From Paulownia fortunei (taxonomy: Eukaryota > Streptophyta > Magnoliopsida > Lamiales > Paulowniaceae), in the NCBI GenBank assembly GCA_019321725.1, contig CM033123.1:566960-630959 (forward strand): a stretch of DNA of 64,000 bases, read 5' to 3'. The notes beneath the pieces are model-generated. The model saw only the letters and a list, made by a program, of their open reading frames with translations, was not told the origin of the DNA and searched no databases. The position numbers and the translations under genes were made by a program. Shown here piece after piece: positions 45,861 through 57,900 of the stretch. The stretch's first letter is position 1, and each line of letters starts with the position of its first letter.

Positions 45861-48683
45861 ATGGATTCAGGTGTAGGAGGAGGCTCTGCTGCAGACGATT
45901 ATGAGTCGTTGATGTCGACGACCGATGCGGAGCTGTTGAAGAGCGCGTGGCGCAACGAGAAGGCGGCGCCGGAGATTCTCAAATTTGATGCGGATCTAGT
46001 TCAGAGGTCCCGCCAACAGATCCAATTAATGGTGAACAATTTGTTTAAATAATTTCCGAGTAATAATAGTTCCCTAACTGGCTGTGTCCTTTTGGATGCG
46101 TCTTGGCTTGTAGTGTTATTGTGTTAAATAAATCTTATCTATTTTATATCCAAATTTTTTGCTTATATATGCTTGTTTTGGGTAGTTTATTCGGCAAATT
46201 AGTGACGCTTGTTGTGGTTTTTTCAGATAATGGTAGTTGTTGCTGAAACACTGGCATTTTGTAGTTGTAATTTGTTTTTTCCTCTGCAAATAGTTAAAGG
46301 GATCATGATTGTGTGTGATTTTGCTAATAATGGATTTAGTTTTTCTTTTTGTTACTTTTGGATAGGACCCAATTTGCTAAAATCTGACTACTTCTGTGGC
46401 ACTTGCATGTTGAAATGTTTTAATTTGTAAAACTAATTTCTTCAAAGTGCGAATTTGGTTGCTAATTGATTATGTTAAATGTAAAGATTGGAGCTTTTGT
46501 TTATGGTTACGCAATATATATGAAGGTTTACAATGTGTGGTGAAAAGTGTGATAGAATATTAAATTTTTTTGGAGATGATACCTTTTCTTTAATAAACTT
46601 CTCAGACTATTGACATTCATACAGCTATTAGGAGTACGGTGGCTGATTTTATTAGAGACCCCGTTGAGGACATTTTTCTTATGTTTATCATAGTTTACCC
46701 TTTGTTCAAAAGAATGTGGATTGGTTTCTGAAATGAATGCTCCTACATGACCTGTGCTTTTCCTGAGATGCATCTCTTTTCTTGGGAATATTGCACCTAC
46801 TTTATGTGACAGACAAATGGAATCAATTTCAACTTAATTGTAAGAGCCATGGGCTAATGTCATCCTCGTGCGTGCATTGGATGTAGTCTGAATTGATAAA
46901 CTTGCCACATACTTTCTTTTTTCAGGAAGAGATGGTGGATGAGTTTAACAAAAATGGTGTTGATCCACTCACGCTGTCCCTTTACCAGATGGACTTGGAT
47001 AGGACCATGTTCCTGTTGAGATCATATCTCCGCACTCGTCTTCAAAAGGTGGGCTAGACTTTCTGGCGACTCATGCTGTGGCTATCCTGTTTTGGTTTAT
47101 CTCGTATTTGAGTTTTACTGCTGGACCTTGATGCTATTTTTATCATCTCTGAACTTCTATTGATGGAGGAAACGTGAAACGAGTCTGCTAGATCAAAGTT
47201 ATATTGTGAGCTGATGTGTAAAATGCTCATAGATGTAGAAGTTAACAACTTCCAAACTAAACTGCTTGTGATGTGACTTAGACTTCACAAGCAATGAGAT
47301 GCTTCTCAACTAACATCATTGTTCACATCTGGTAAATATCGTGGCAGATTGAAAAATACACTTTTCACATACTGAAAACTGCAGAAATATGGAATCGGCT
47401 TTCTAAACAGGAACAAAAATTCGCCAACAGGTGAACCCTTTTCTCATTACTTGGAATTGGTCTTTGCGAAAGTACTTGTTTTAACATTAAGTGCAGGTGT
47501 GCTGGAGACATAAAACATCACCTGGAACAATCTGTACTCTCAAAATTGCCAGATCAATACCAGTCTCATTTGAGGCAATCTGCAGCAAGTGAAGACGATG
47601 ACATGGGTGAGCAGATCACTCTTAGCACGATTCTGATACTTGACTCTCCTATTGTTTGCTAATTTGATTTCTCTTTCTTCAGAAGCATTTCATTTCTTCT
47701 TGTACTGATGCCTTGTTGTTAACTGCATACTATCACTCCTACGCTTGGGACTTCTTATGTCTAAATTGGACTGCAAAGAAGTTTTGCTTTAAATATATAT
47801 TTGGAAAAATGACATTTCTCAACAGTGGATATCTTCTAGAATTGTAAACTATATATGTTGCGGCTGACAGGCTGTTTTAACATTGCTACGTAAGACCTAT
47901 GAGCATGCAGAAGCCATTCCAGATGATACTAAAGCACATAATTCCTGCATAATTAGATGTTAATTTTATGTTGCAGTTGAAATTTTTTAACATTATTGAA
48001 ACATGAAAAATAAGTGTATGTATGGACATGCGCATTGTGAATGTGTATGTTGTGCAGAAAAGAGGATCTTCAGATGTGAGGAATTTTATTGTAGATTCAT
48101 CTTTCTGGTTTAGGTAAAATGTTTTATTAGACTTGAGTGATTATACAAAACACAAATATTAACATGTAAATGCCAAAAAGAGGAAAAGAAAAAGAACGGA
48201 ACTTGAAAACGGCAACAATGTGAAAAATTATCTGAGCTTTACAGTGATTTAGATTTAGGTTCAGGGAGAACATAACCATCCTGTTAAAATTCGAACTTGA
48301 TGCAATCTCTTTTGTATCATATTTCTTTCTTGACATTCTATGAATGCCTTTTTATGAAGATTAGTCTACTACTTTATATGTGGTGATATGAAATGCTAAA
48401 TTTCTTTTTCAAATTTATGTTAGTTCCGGAGCCGCAGCTGGATGCCTATGTTGTCTGCAGAAGCAAGAGATATTTAGGAGCCTTCCAGCTTGATGATGGG
48501 TAATTTACCAATAGCAACTTTTAAAAGTCATTAGTCGTTTGCTTAACTGTTTGCTGATATTTCGATCGTTGAAAATATGACAGTGGAGAAGAGCCTGTGA
48601 ACATTGAAGCTGATGATTTATATGCTTTACCATACAAGTCTATAAAGCCACTCGTGGAGAGTGGGCAGATTGATCTAGTCTGA
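45861..48683 (+). CDS. SLD5: GINS complex subunit SLD5 (six exons, 220 aa)
   Basis: GINS (SLD5-PSF1-PSF2-PSF3) joins CDC45 and MCM2-7 in the CMG replicative helicase in the nucleus. Exons are 45861-46031, 46926-47048, 47348-47430, 47497-47606, 48424-48499 and 48584-48683, with GT-AG introns and a continuous frame of 220 codons. Landmarks are ELLKSAWRNEKAAPEIL (residues about 24-40), NGVDPLTLSLYQMDLDRTMF followed by LLRSYLRTRL, IEKYTFHIL and LSKQEQKFA in the alpha-helical domain. These are followed by VPEPQLDAYVVCRSKRYLGA and a C-terminal small beta-domain ending SGQIDLV, the conserved SLD5 end. The length equals that of the family. The start is the first ATG after a T-rich leader. An E2F site upstream predicts G1/S expression. 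Intron 1 is about 0.9 kb. Confidence 0.95.
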
Positions 48684-48689
48684 CCACCG

Positions 48690-49710
48690 AAAAGCTGCTG
48701 GTGTCTGAAAATGAAAGTGAAGGTGATTGAAAGGGCAAAATCCTCGAGTTCTTGTAGGGAAAAATAAGTTCTGACCTGTGTTTGTAATGGCAGCAAGATA
48801 TAGTAACAAGCATCAAACAATGTACTTTATGATGTGCTACACCACTTTGTTTCAATGAATGCCTATTAGGCATTTGTTTGCCATTATATTTCTGTCTTTT
48901 TTCCTGGTGATCAGTTGTCAGCTATGTTGGCGCTAATTGTAAAAGTACAATTATTTTCCTTATTTGCTGACTAATAGACATTGCGGTTCCGGGATTTCAG
49001 TTGAAATTGTTATATGTTTTGAGATTATAGTAGTTTTTAGGATTATGTTATGTTGGATTGAACGGGTGGTTCAAATCATGTAGCGTCCTTTGGGATTTCG
49101 CTATTAACGATACCAATCAAATTTCCTCTATTTTCTTGGTTGACTGATCTTTGAATGGCTCCAACAGTGCCTAAATTCACGACTTGGCACTAAATTCGCG
49201 AGTTGGTTATTTTCTTGATCAACAAGAAGACTGCCTTTTAACTCGTACGACTTCGTCTTTATTTTCTTTTATTTATCATATTTTCGTCCAATAGTAGTCA
49301 ATTTAGTTGGATTATTATAGTACTTGGTAACCCTTCAATCCTACCAAAAGCCCATGAAGAACCATAGCAACTGTCATTTCTATTGATAAATTAACCTTTG
49401 CTCAAATATTCTAGACTCTTCCACCACCATGTCAAATTGGCAATGCCCACTTGTATGAACTCTAAACTAAACAGCGTTCAAAAATAGCTCTCCTCGGATA
49501 TCGTGATTGTTGATTTAAATTAAGGATTCAAACGACACATTCATTACATTCTTGAATCATCCAAATATAAAATTGGAAAATCAATATGGAGACAAAAAAA
49601 ATGCCAGGCTATTCTTGCTCTGTAAATGACACTACTTCCAACTTTCTAGCTCATAGACCCAAAAACAACAAAGTAAAAAAAGAAGCGAAAAAGAGACCTT
49701 GTCATCATCA
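48690..49710. other. SLD5 3' flank and intergenic spacer
   Basis: This holds the SLD5 3'UTR (end not determined), then AT-rich sequence and the likely 3'UTR of the convergent EF-hand gene. No other gene is visible. Confidence 0.5.
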
Positions 49711-49717
49711 TCAGAAA

Positions 49718-50197
49718 TCAAACAGCCAAAATCTTGAGCAAACCCTCAAAAGTAACACCTCCATTTTCATCCCCACCAGCCAATCTGATCATGGCCTTCA
49801 CATCCTCATCATGGGCCTCAAATCCGGCCCAATTCAGATAGCTCTTCAAGTCTTGATGCCCCACTTTCCCATCCCCATCTTTGTCCATAACCCGAAAAGC
49901 ATCCTCCATCACACCACCAATTGATCTCCCATTCTTACCCTTCTTACCATTCAAAACCTTCTCAAATTCTTCATACTCAACATACCCATCCTTGTTCGAA
50001 TCGGCCACCGAGATCATTGACCCTATTACATCCTCCTCCGAGGATTCGGGCCCCGAAAACCCACCGTAAAACGTCCGAAGATCGTCGTAGCTAATCTTTC
50101 CATCGCCATCTGCATCCAGGACGTCGAATGCCGAACGTAAATTGGACTTTGGAATGGTTTTGGTGTCATTTTGCAAAGCACTTCCTGTTGGACACAT
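49718..50197 (-). CDS. CP1: EF-hand calcium-binding protein, CP1 type (159 aa, intronless)
   Basis: A calmodulin-like Ca2+ sensor. Three good EF-hand loops are visible: DADGDGKISYDD (residues 28-39), DSNKDGYVEYEE (66-77) and DKDGDGKVGHQD (105-116). The fourth position (GGDENGGVTFEG, 141-152) has lost its liganding acidic residues at the start and end and is probably inactive. Loops 1 and 3 end in Asp rather than Glu. Length, the MCP N-terminus, the FYGGFSGPES segment and the AMIRLAGGDENGGVTFEGLL end agree with Arabidopsis CP1 (At5g49480), a salt-responsive Ca2+-binding protein. The first ATG is at 50197; the upstream in-frame extension has no ATG. No signal or membrane segment is seen, so it is cytosolic or nuclear. 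Another CML of the same shape is the alternative. Confidence 0.88.
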   Translation of the reverse strand: MCPTGSALQNDTKTIPKSNLRSAFDVLDADGDGKISYDDLRTFYGGFSGPESSEEDVIGSMISVADSNKDGYVEYEEFEKVLNGKKGKNGRSIGGVMEDAFRVMDKDGDGKVGHQDLKSYLNWAGFEAHDEDVKAMIRLAGGDENGGVTFEGLLKILAV

Positions 50198-50321
50198 TTT
50201 TCTTTTCTGGGCTATGTGATACAAGAAATGTGGGTTGATTACAGAGAGAAGAGAAGCTTGTGAAATGCAACGTGTGTATGAGATTATAAGGGCGGTGAGG
50301 GTGGGGTGTGGGGGGTTGAAG

Positions 50322-50329
50322 TATTTATA
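50322..50329 (-). promoter_or_regulatory. TATA box of the EF-hand gene
   Basis: TATAAATA on the minus strand lies about 125 bp upstream of the ATG at 50197, in a GC-richer promoter stretch. Confidence 0.7.
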
Positions 50330-50334
50330 GATGG

Positions 50335-52050
50335 AGCGGCTGGGTTTTTGGGCCCTATCTAAAGTTTGGCCAGCAAGTTTTTATTTATTTATTTATTTTG
50401 ATGATTGTTTTTGGTTTTGATTTGTTCACACGTTGCAAAAGAAATCTTCGATAGTCGTATGTGATGACGCCGTGTGAGAATCGAACCACTGCTCATTTTT
50501 TTTAAAGTTGTCTGAAATAATGGGGCCTACCTATTCACAGCCACACCATTTTGGTGATATCAGATTTTGGCTCTTTGCTTCATTTTCTGTTTTTTTTTTT
50601 TCCTGCAAATTTATTTAATTTTGGACACTTGAAAATTATTATTATTTTTTAATAAAAAAAAACACTCTTTCTAATCCTACTTTTGAAAATTCAAACATCA
50701 TTCCAGTTATCAAGTCCAAAACAAGAAGATAAACATGTTCTCTCTCGTAGTTCATATGTTAAATCAACTTGTCAACTTATTTAATTCAGATATAATATTT
50801 TTCATTCTCTTAGATTTTCTAGATAAATCCCATCTTTTTTTTTTTTTTTTGAAAACCCAATTTATGAAAATGAAAACGGAGAAAACAAACCAAGCTTGTA
50901 CTTTGGTGTGGGTGTGGGTGGGGTGTGGTGGGGGCACCAACTTCATTAATTGACAAGTCCAAAAATTATGTGGTGCTCCATAATTTGTTCAATTTTGACT
51001 GACTTTAATTGATAGCGTCCCAAGTTTGGTTGATGAATTGATAGCCATTTATTTCTTTTGGATGTTTGCTATTTTGGAAATTTTGACTATTCATAACATT
51101 AGGTAAATTTTGATTGTCCTCCTAATCTTATGCATTTGTTTAAATGTGTCATGAGTTTTAAAGTTTCTATTAGAAAATAAATAAATAAATAAACAAATTA
51201 TGGTCTGATAGTGAGAAATAAATTAGTAAGATTACTGGTTGCATTTCAATTAATGGAATCCAATTTAAGAAAAGAATTTGACAGTAAAAGTTTCAGATGA
51301 CTATCATATTGTGAAGATAATATCAATAAAATAACTATTACCTAAATCAATTAGTTTAGTAATAATTTTGAAAGCTGTCCAATTCTTCAGAAATGGGAAT
51401 ATTTCGGAATAAAGGAGAGTATATTCTTTAAACTAATAAATTGAGACTGGTCCTACATATTAGGAATACAATCCCCAGCTGTTCCCATCAATATTTGCTA
51501 AAATTTAGGATGGGGCTTAATTTAGGTAATTTAGGAGGTGAATTGAGGTTTCAATACTACGAGGTATTGAATTCAAATTACAGGATGTTTGTATATTCTA
51601 ATAATAGTACTTGGTTGATTATTGATTATGGTAGTTGTTACTTGTTATATAGATGGATTTCTAATTATTAATTAATTATTAAATAATATAATAAAATATA
51701 ATGGGGTTTCATGTATTTGCTAAAATCTCAATCAATTGTGGAAGTGAAGTATGTGGGTATAAATTTCTCATTTTATTTGCTACTTGAAAGCATGCAGGAG
51801 TACCACATTTTCTTCTTCTTTCTTTTGGAGATAATTTGTTCCTGTCTTTTCTTCAATTTGATGGTTTGGACTATTCGTTGACGGAAAATCTCGTTTACCT
51901 CTCTTCCCACTATGTATCATAAATAGCCACAATAATTTTCCAACTATTACTTCGTTTTTTTCTTTTTATTTTTTTTTTTAAATCATAAATATAATCAGTT
52001 TCAGGTTTACTCAAGTTAGAAAGATGGAGTATAGGGTGAGCTTGGACTAT
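50335..52050. other. Intergenic region, no genes seen
   Basis: AT-rich with a T16 run near 50830 and a GGTGTGGGTG-rich stretch near 50905-50933. A 76-codon open frame at 51441-51671 (+) has no recognisable features. Confidence 0.5.
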
Positions 52051-52056
52051 ATTGAT

Positions 52057-52167
52057 AGCCCAACTGAATGAGCCCACTAATATATAGCCCACACTCGAGA
52101 GATTTATTTAATTTGTCACCGTTGGCCCACTTAAAACCCTAATTTCCCCAAATTCCCGCTATTTAAA
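52057..52167 (+). promoter_or_regulatory. Housekeeping-type promoter: site II elements, telo-box and TATA-like box
   Basis: AGCCCA occurs at 52057-52062, 52071-52076 and 52086-52091, and GGCCCA at 52124-52129 (all complement TGGGCY, site II). A telo-box AAACCCTAA lies at 52134-52142 and TATTTAAA at 52160-52167. This combination is typical of plant ribosomal-protein, translation and snoRNA genes. What follows has a leader-like stretch (CTTCTTCTTCGTGATTCTCT) but no long ORF. Confidence 0.6.
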
Positions 52168-52740
52168 TCGAACCAAAAATGCTTCTTCTTCGTGATTCTC
52201 TCAGAGCACACTTGCACAGAAAATATGTTTAAATTTATGTGGAAATTTCAGATGATGATAAAGGTTGCCTCTCGAATTGAAATCCTTTTCGAATTTTCGG
52301 AATTAGGGTTTCTCGACTTTGTATGCATACGGTTCTTTGTGTGTGTATGTATTGCTGATGAGGCAAATAAATATATGCAGGAGAGTTGAGTCGCTTCGCC
52401 TTAGTTTTACACCAGGCGCAGTGAATTATATGCCTGCTAAATCAAAATTCCGTATAATTTAGTTCATTTTTTTATTACTTTTTATTGGGATATGTTAGTT
52501 TTTGAAGAAATTGAAAAAAAATTGTGAGTTTGGGGTATTTTTTTTTTTAATTCCAATGATGGCATGTAATCTTTGAGACCTGATTGTCTAATTTGATGAC
52601 AATTATAAGCATTTTCTACTGAGGATGCCCCTTCCACAAATATTTTTTGGAAATCTTTTTATTGTTTTTGGTTTTGTTTATTAATGGGGAAATTAATTTT
52701 TCTTGATAAAGTTGATATTATTGGGATATGAGAGATGGAA

Positions 52741-52821
52741 ATGATGATTGCACTGGGCTCTGAGCAGTTTTTATCAAAACTGCATATTGATGGACAATGC
52801 GGCCTAGAAAGCTATATCTGA
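52741..52821 (+). ncRNA. Possible box C/D snoRNA
   Basis: In order: C box-like ATGATGA (52741-52747), D'-like CTGA (52760-52763), an 8-bp hairpin GCAGTTTT/AAAACTGC (52764-52783), C'-like TGATGGA (52788-52794) and D box CTGA (52818-52821). The total of about 80 nt fits. A terminal stem is not convincing and no rRNA target was identified, so this is a weak call. Its main support is its position downstream of the site II/telo-box promoter. Confidence 0.22.
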
Positions 52822-52829
52822 TCATAATG

Positions 52830-53990
52830 TTTTACAGCATTTCATATAAGGTTTTCTTTGCAGTTAGTTATGAAGATGAATGCCCATTTTTTTACTAGAA
52901 AATTCATTTGTTCTTCCGAAAATATTTTATTTGTTATGGCAGTTTGATTTTCATTAAAGTACACTAGGGTAGAAACTATTATTATTTTAAATCATCTTCT
53001 TAACTGTTGCATTTTCGGCGATAATTACTAATTGTTAGACATTATCATCTAAAGAGCTTGTAATAGCTATATTTGGAGCTCTTGGAACAAGTTACTGCAG
53101 ACTGAACTTTGATGCACGATAACATGCATTCAGAGAAGCAACCAGCAAGGATTGACTTTGAATACCTCGTCATTTGGCTAGTGCTTATAAGCTCTAAAAT
53201 ATGTACCAGGATAAACAACTTCCAAGTCCACATAGAACTGCTGTAGTCAGCTGGTGGTTCTTGTTTTCATCCATACTAAAACTAACTGGTACTGAGACAA
53301 TTATAATGTGGTTTTAGCTTGACGAGCCGGATTAGGTTTTCAATAATGAAGACAATTATAAGAGGATACATTTGATTAGCTTCTGATTATATGACAACTT
53401 TTAGTACCATAACATATCCAGTATTGGAAAATTGAAAAATAATAAATAAGCATACATGTGCTCAAGCTTGGACTTTAAAAAAATTCATGATTTCAGCAAG
53501 CTCAATTTGAACTCATGCCATTAGTTGCACTTCAAAGAGAATAATTATACTTGAATTTAGCCAAGTCAGATCTGTATTATATAATTTTCCACAAACCAAT
53601 TCTTGAATTTGGCCACATTCTCAACTTAGAATTCGAGATGTAATGACCAAAACCTCTACTCCACGGAAACCAAACATGATTCTATAGTAGGACACGAGGG
53701 TCCTTAGTCAAAGCCACTTATTTGTTCAATTGAAAAACTAAAGCAGCAAAGCAAACATAGCCCAAGTATTTGAATACAAGAAAAAATTCAATCCAATAAA
53801 AATCCTGACTTGGTACCAGGAATATGAATAGGCAGCTCAGATCTGAAATTATGTTAATCTCCCTGACTTCCAAGAATATAACACAAGTCCAAGTAATTAG
53901 GAAATTAAACTTTTTAAATTTTTTGCGTCAAAATTATATTCATTTTACAATACCCATGAGCCTATTGTGCAGAGAAACAAGCTCGTGAAA
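52830..53990. other. Intergenic region, no protein-coding gene seen
   Basis: It may include the 3' part of a noncoding transcript started at the promoter near 52160. On the other strand it holds the 3'UTR of the large membrane-protein gene. No domains were recognised in any frame. Confidence 0.4.
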
Positions 53991-54923
53991 TCAGCGCACA
54001 GGAGATGCAAAGAAGATAACTGCAAAATAAACCAAAAATCCAGCTAAAAGAATTCCTGCATAGATGTAATTTTGGGAAGTGTGTGTAGGGAATTTGTATT
54101 CAATACTACAGCATTTCATCTTCTCCCTCTCACTGGTCAAAACATGATCCACATACCTGCACGGTTAGTAGTAAAAATTAATAACAACAAGATTTCCACA
54201 TTTTAAAAGGAAAAGAAAAGGGCAAATAAAGCCAAATTGTAGCAGCAAAATAGTGGGGATACGTACTGCTGAGTGAATATTGAGCTTTGAAGAATCTCCG
54301 AACTGTTCAAGTGTGCATCTTGCAGTCGATGATCATATAATAAGGAAGACAAGTCTACAAGCTGCTCCTCGAGGCTCTGGAAGTGAAGCGTATTAATCAA
54401 TAAACATGTAAAATTTATGACAATCATAGTACTTATACCAGAAGCAAAGACTTACATCCAAATATTTTTCTAATCGTTCAACTAACTCGTGTGGAAATGG
54501 TTCTGGCAAGTTGGTTTTCTTCTTGTAGAACTTCTCCAGCCAAAGCTCAGTGCTTGACTTATTCTTTTTACCCTTCACTGGTTCCCCCAGAGGAGTTTTC
54601 AGGTGTTTTGCAGCAAAGGCTTGAACAGCCTGCCAAAGATATTAAGCGCACACATAAACTTTGAAGTAAAAAATTGGCTGAATGATAATGAAGTCACCTC
54701 TGATGTATCTCGGATTCGATGAAGGGCAGAATCAACACGAGCATATATTGTGTTCCTCTGCAGAATTAAGTTAACAATAAAAATTCAGCACCAGCTGATT
54801 CTTAGAAATCTATCAGCTCTTTATTCAAGATATTCTTATGTAGAGCCAAATTTGTGGCACCACATCAACATTTGATATTTTAACAGATGCAGATTTTAGA
54901 AACAAAATAATAACAACAACAAC

Positions 54924-54956
<33 letters not shown>

Positions 54957-57900
54957 TGAGGTAAGTTTACCAGTGCTACATCTCGAAGCATTTGACTAAT
55001 TTGAGAAGTGTTTGAAAATGGTCCAAATGGATGACAACCAGCTGCCAAGAGCCAATTGACCACAGGCCTCTCATGAACATGAGAAGCTTTTTCATATGGT
55101 GCGCTCAATCCACCCACAACAGAGGCCAGCCCGGCCAATATATGGCGCTGGGCTTGTGATGGTATAGCATGTCTTCTCTCTAACTCAGAAACATAACTGT
55201 CCAACCAAGGAAGGAGATAAGGACATTCCAAAATGTTAAAGGTCTGTTCGATGGGTCGTGAAACTCATTATGCTATCAGACATATAAAAAAAAAAAAAAA
55301 AAATGCATCCTTAGTAGCACAATTGAGTGAACACGCAACAACATGGCCATAGCCTTAACACGGACTGCATATATGGCCATAAATACAACGGTTAAAACAA
55401 GAAATAATAACTGTACAACTAACTAGAATGAAACAAAAACAATATTAACAGACATATATGAGGTCAAACTAAAAGGCATACATAAGAAACAACAAATAGA
55501 AGGAAACATCCGCATCAAGAAAGAAAAGCCCCACAGTTCACACGGAATGAAACCAAAAGGGCTACTTAAGAATTTGCTCATAGAGTTTCCACTAAGCCAC
55601 ATTACATCGTTGTCACCACATTTAAGACTGAGCAGCATAGACTCTAAGCACAGCCATTGAGCAATAATGATATTCAAGACTGGGTAAGTCCCCAAGGAAT
55701 TAAAATATTTACCAAGAGAGAATTTTAAGTCACAGTAAATGGTCATAATGCCAGCAAAAGAACACTTTCTTGGGGTTAAGAAACATAAATTTGAGCATAT
55801 CGAATTGCTGGAGAAATTTAAACGGCTGATGAAATACAACAGGACCCTTTTGAGGATATTGATCAAACACAAAAGCAGACAATAAAGATGACGAAGATAT
55901 ACAAATCTAATTTCATATTACGTATGTATGAACAACTGCACAAGTTGTGGATAAACTAAACATAACAATTGAAGAATAACCTGTAAAGCTCAAGCATGGT
56001 TGCCAGCACACTTACCTTAATGGTATCTTCTCATTTTGGTGCTGAAGCACAATAACTACATCATTACTCGTCCATACAAGATTATCATCTTCCATCATAA
56101 GGTGTTCATCTACATCAGCCAGTGATAGAACGAAGCTGCAATATGGAAGACTATTAGTCACCTGTGATATTAAAAATATGATTCAACGAAACGATAAAAG
56201 CTTAACAGAGAGAAGGAGCCTAATTGGCATCAATAAAACTCAAATCATACAGAAGAGTATGTTTCTAACAAATATATTAATTAATTAAGGACTCATCATG
56301 CAAATCATTGATGAAATTAGAAGAGGAAGAATTTGCTCACACTGGAACAACCCTCGTGCCATAAGTTCGGTACAAGTCTCCTCGTTTCTTCTTTTCCAAT
56401 CTCCTTCTCTTATCCTTTTGACGCCTTGAACCATAAGATGCCCAAAGAGGTTTATGCTTTAGGATGGAATCACCAGTTCCATCAGTGTCATCCATCCAGG
56501 TCTGAAAAGAAACTAACAGTTAGGAACAGGTAGATGGAAAAGTAGAACAAGAAAGAATACCTCAAACATAATGACATTGCACAACTTAAGAAAAAGACGG
56601 TCAAAAGGCAAACTCATATATATAGTTGCCAACCATATCCTGTGGATGTTCCATAAATAAGCAGTAAAACTAACCTGGCGAAGGAAAAATTTACTTGAAA
56701 GGGTTGGGTCAGACACCTCAAGTAAACCTGCCGCAAGCACATCAGCAGATCGTTCCATCTCCTGCAATTAGGATGATATATAAATCAAATCAAGATCGCA
56801 TTAGTTCAATAATCTTAATTAAAAGATTAACAGAAAAAAAAGTAAGAAGGTTGCCACTTGTCAGTTGAAGGAAATCACAATGGACATCAGATCAGTGGTA
56901 GACCACAAAACATTACTGTTTTCGAATATCTTAACAAAATCAACAAGAAGTAGCAGTGCATTTATTTTATCAATTTGGCAGATCAACTAGAACATTAGAT
57001 AAAAACCCAGTACCTCCTTAAGAATAGCACCATCCACATATGTCTTTGTATGAACATGAAAGCGTCCATCCTTCTTGGTTTCTTGAAGGGAATGACCCCT
57101 CATAGCTTTTGAGACAGCAATGGCCAACTTTTCATGGCGATGTAGTGCATGTGTACCCCCAACAATCACAACTTCTTGCCCTTGGTGAACCATCTTTTTA
57201 ACCTGAAGATAATGAAGCAATGCACAATAACTATGTGACTGCTATGGCATATGTCCAACTTTCTTAAATAACACAACAATCCAAGAATTCAATTTTCTAG
57301 AGTTTTGGTTGACCTATCAAAATTATAACTAAAACAGAGGAACCACAAAAGCATGAATGGAAATCAAGGAAATCTCACCTCGGCCTCAATTGCTTCAACA
57401 TCTATACTGTAATTGTGGCCTTTTGCCATGATATTGTACCTATTATGATTCTGAAGGACGATAATAGGTACAAGTAACCTAGTAGTCATATCAACAGTTT
57501 CATACCTGGTCCAAAGAAGATGAAAATTATCATTTGAAAAAAGAGACAATAAACATCAATTGGAACCACTCAAACCAGACAGAGAAAAAGCAACCACGAT
57601 TAACAAAGGCATTGTAAAAAAAATCTCCAATTTTTTTAAAATAACTTGAATAAAACACGCTATTTTCTTGAGACGTTGGAATCCCCTATATACATTTCAT
57701 AAATAGCAATGTGACAAAATCTCCCAATTTTTTCTTTAATAAAGCGATTTATTCCCGACTTTTATTCCTATTTTAACAAGATCATATTATACTAACTTAT
57801 TTTTCTTATTTTTTTCAATAAATATAAAATTTTATTAGATTATATAATTTTTTATTGACAAAATTATATGACAATCTTCACACATAAATATATTATTTTA

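Noticed and set aside
49718..49924. Plus-strand open frame overlapping the EF-hand gene
   Set aside because: It is antisense to clear EF-hand coding sequence and has no domain of its own.
54908..54957. Leucine-run extension of exon 12 in the large membrane-protein gene
   Set aside because: The poly-Leu translation comes from an AAT microsatellite beyond the CTG/GTAAAC donor at 54970. It is intron sequence.
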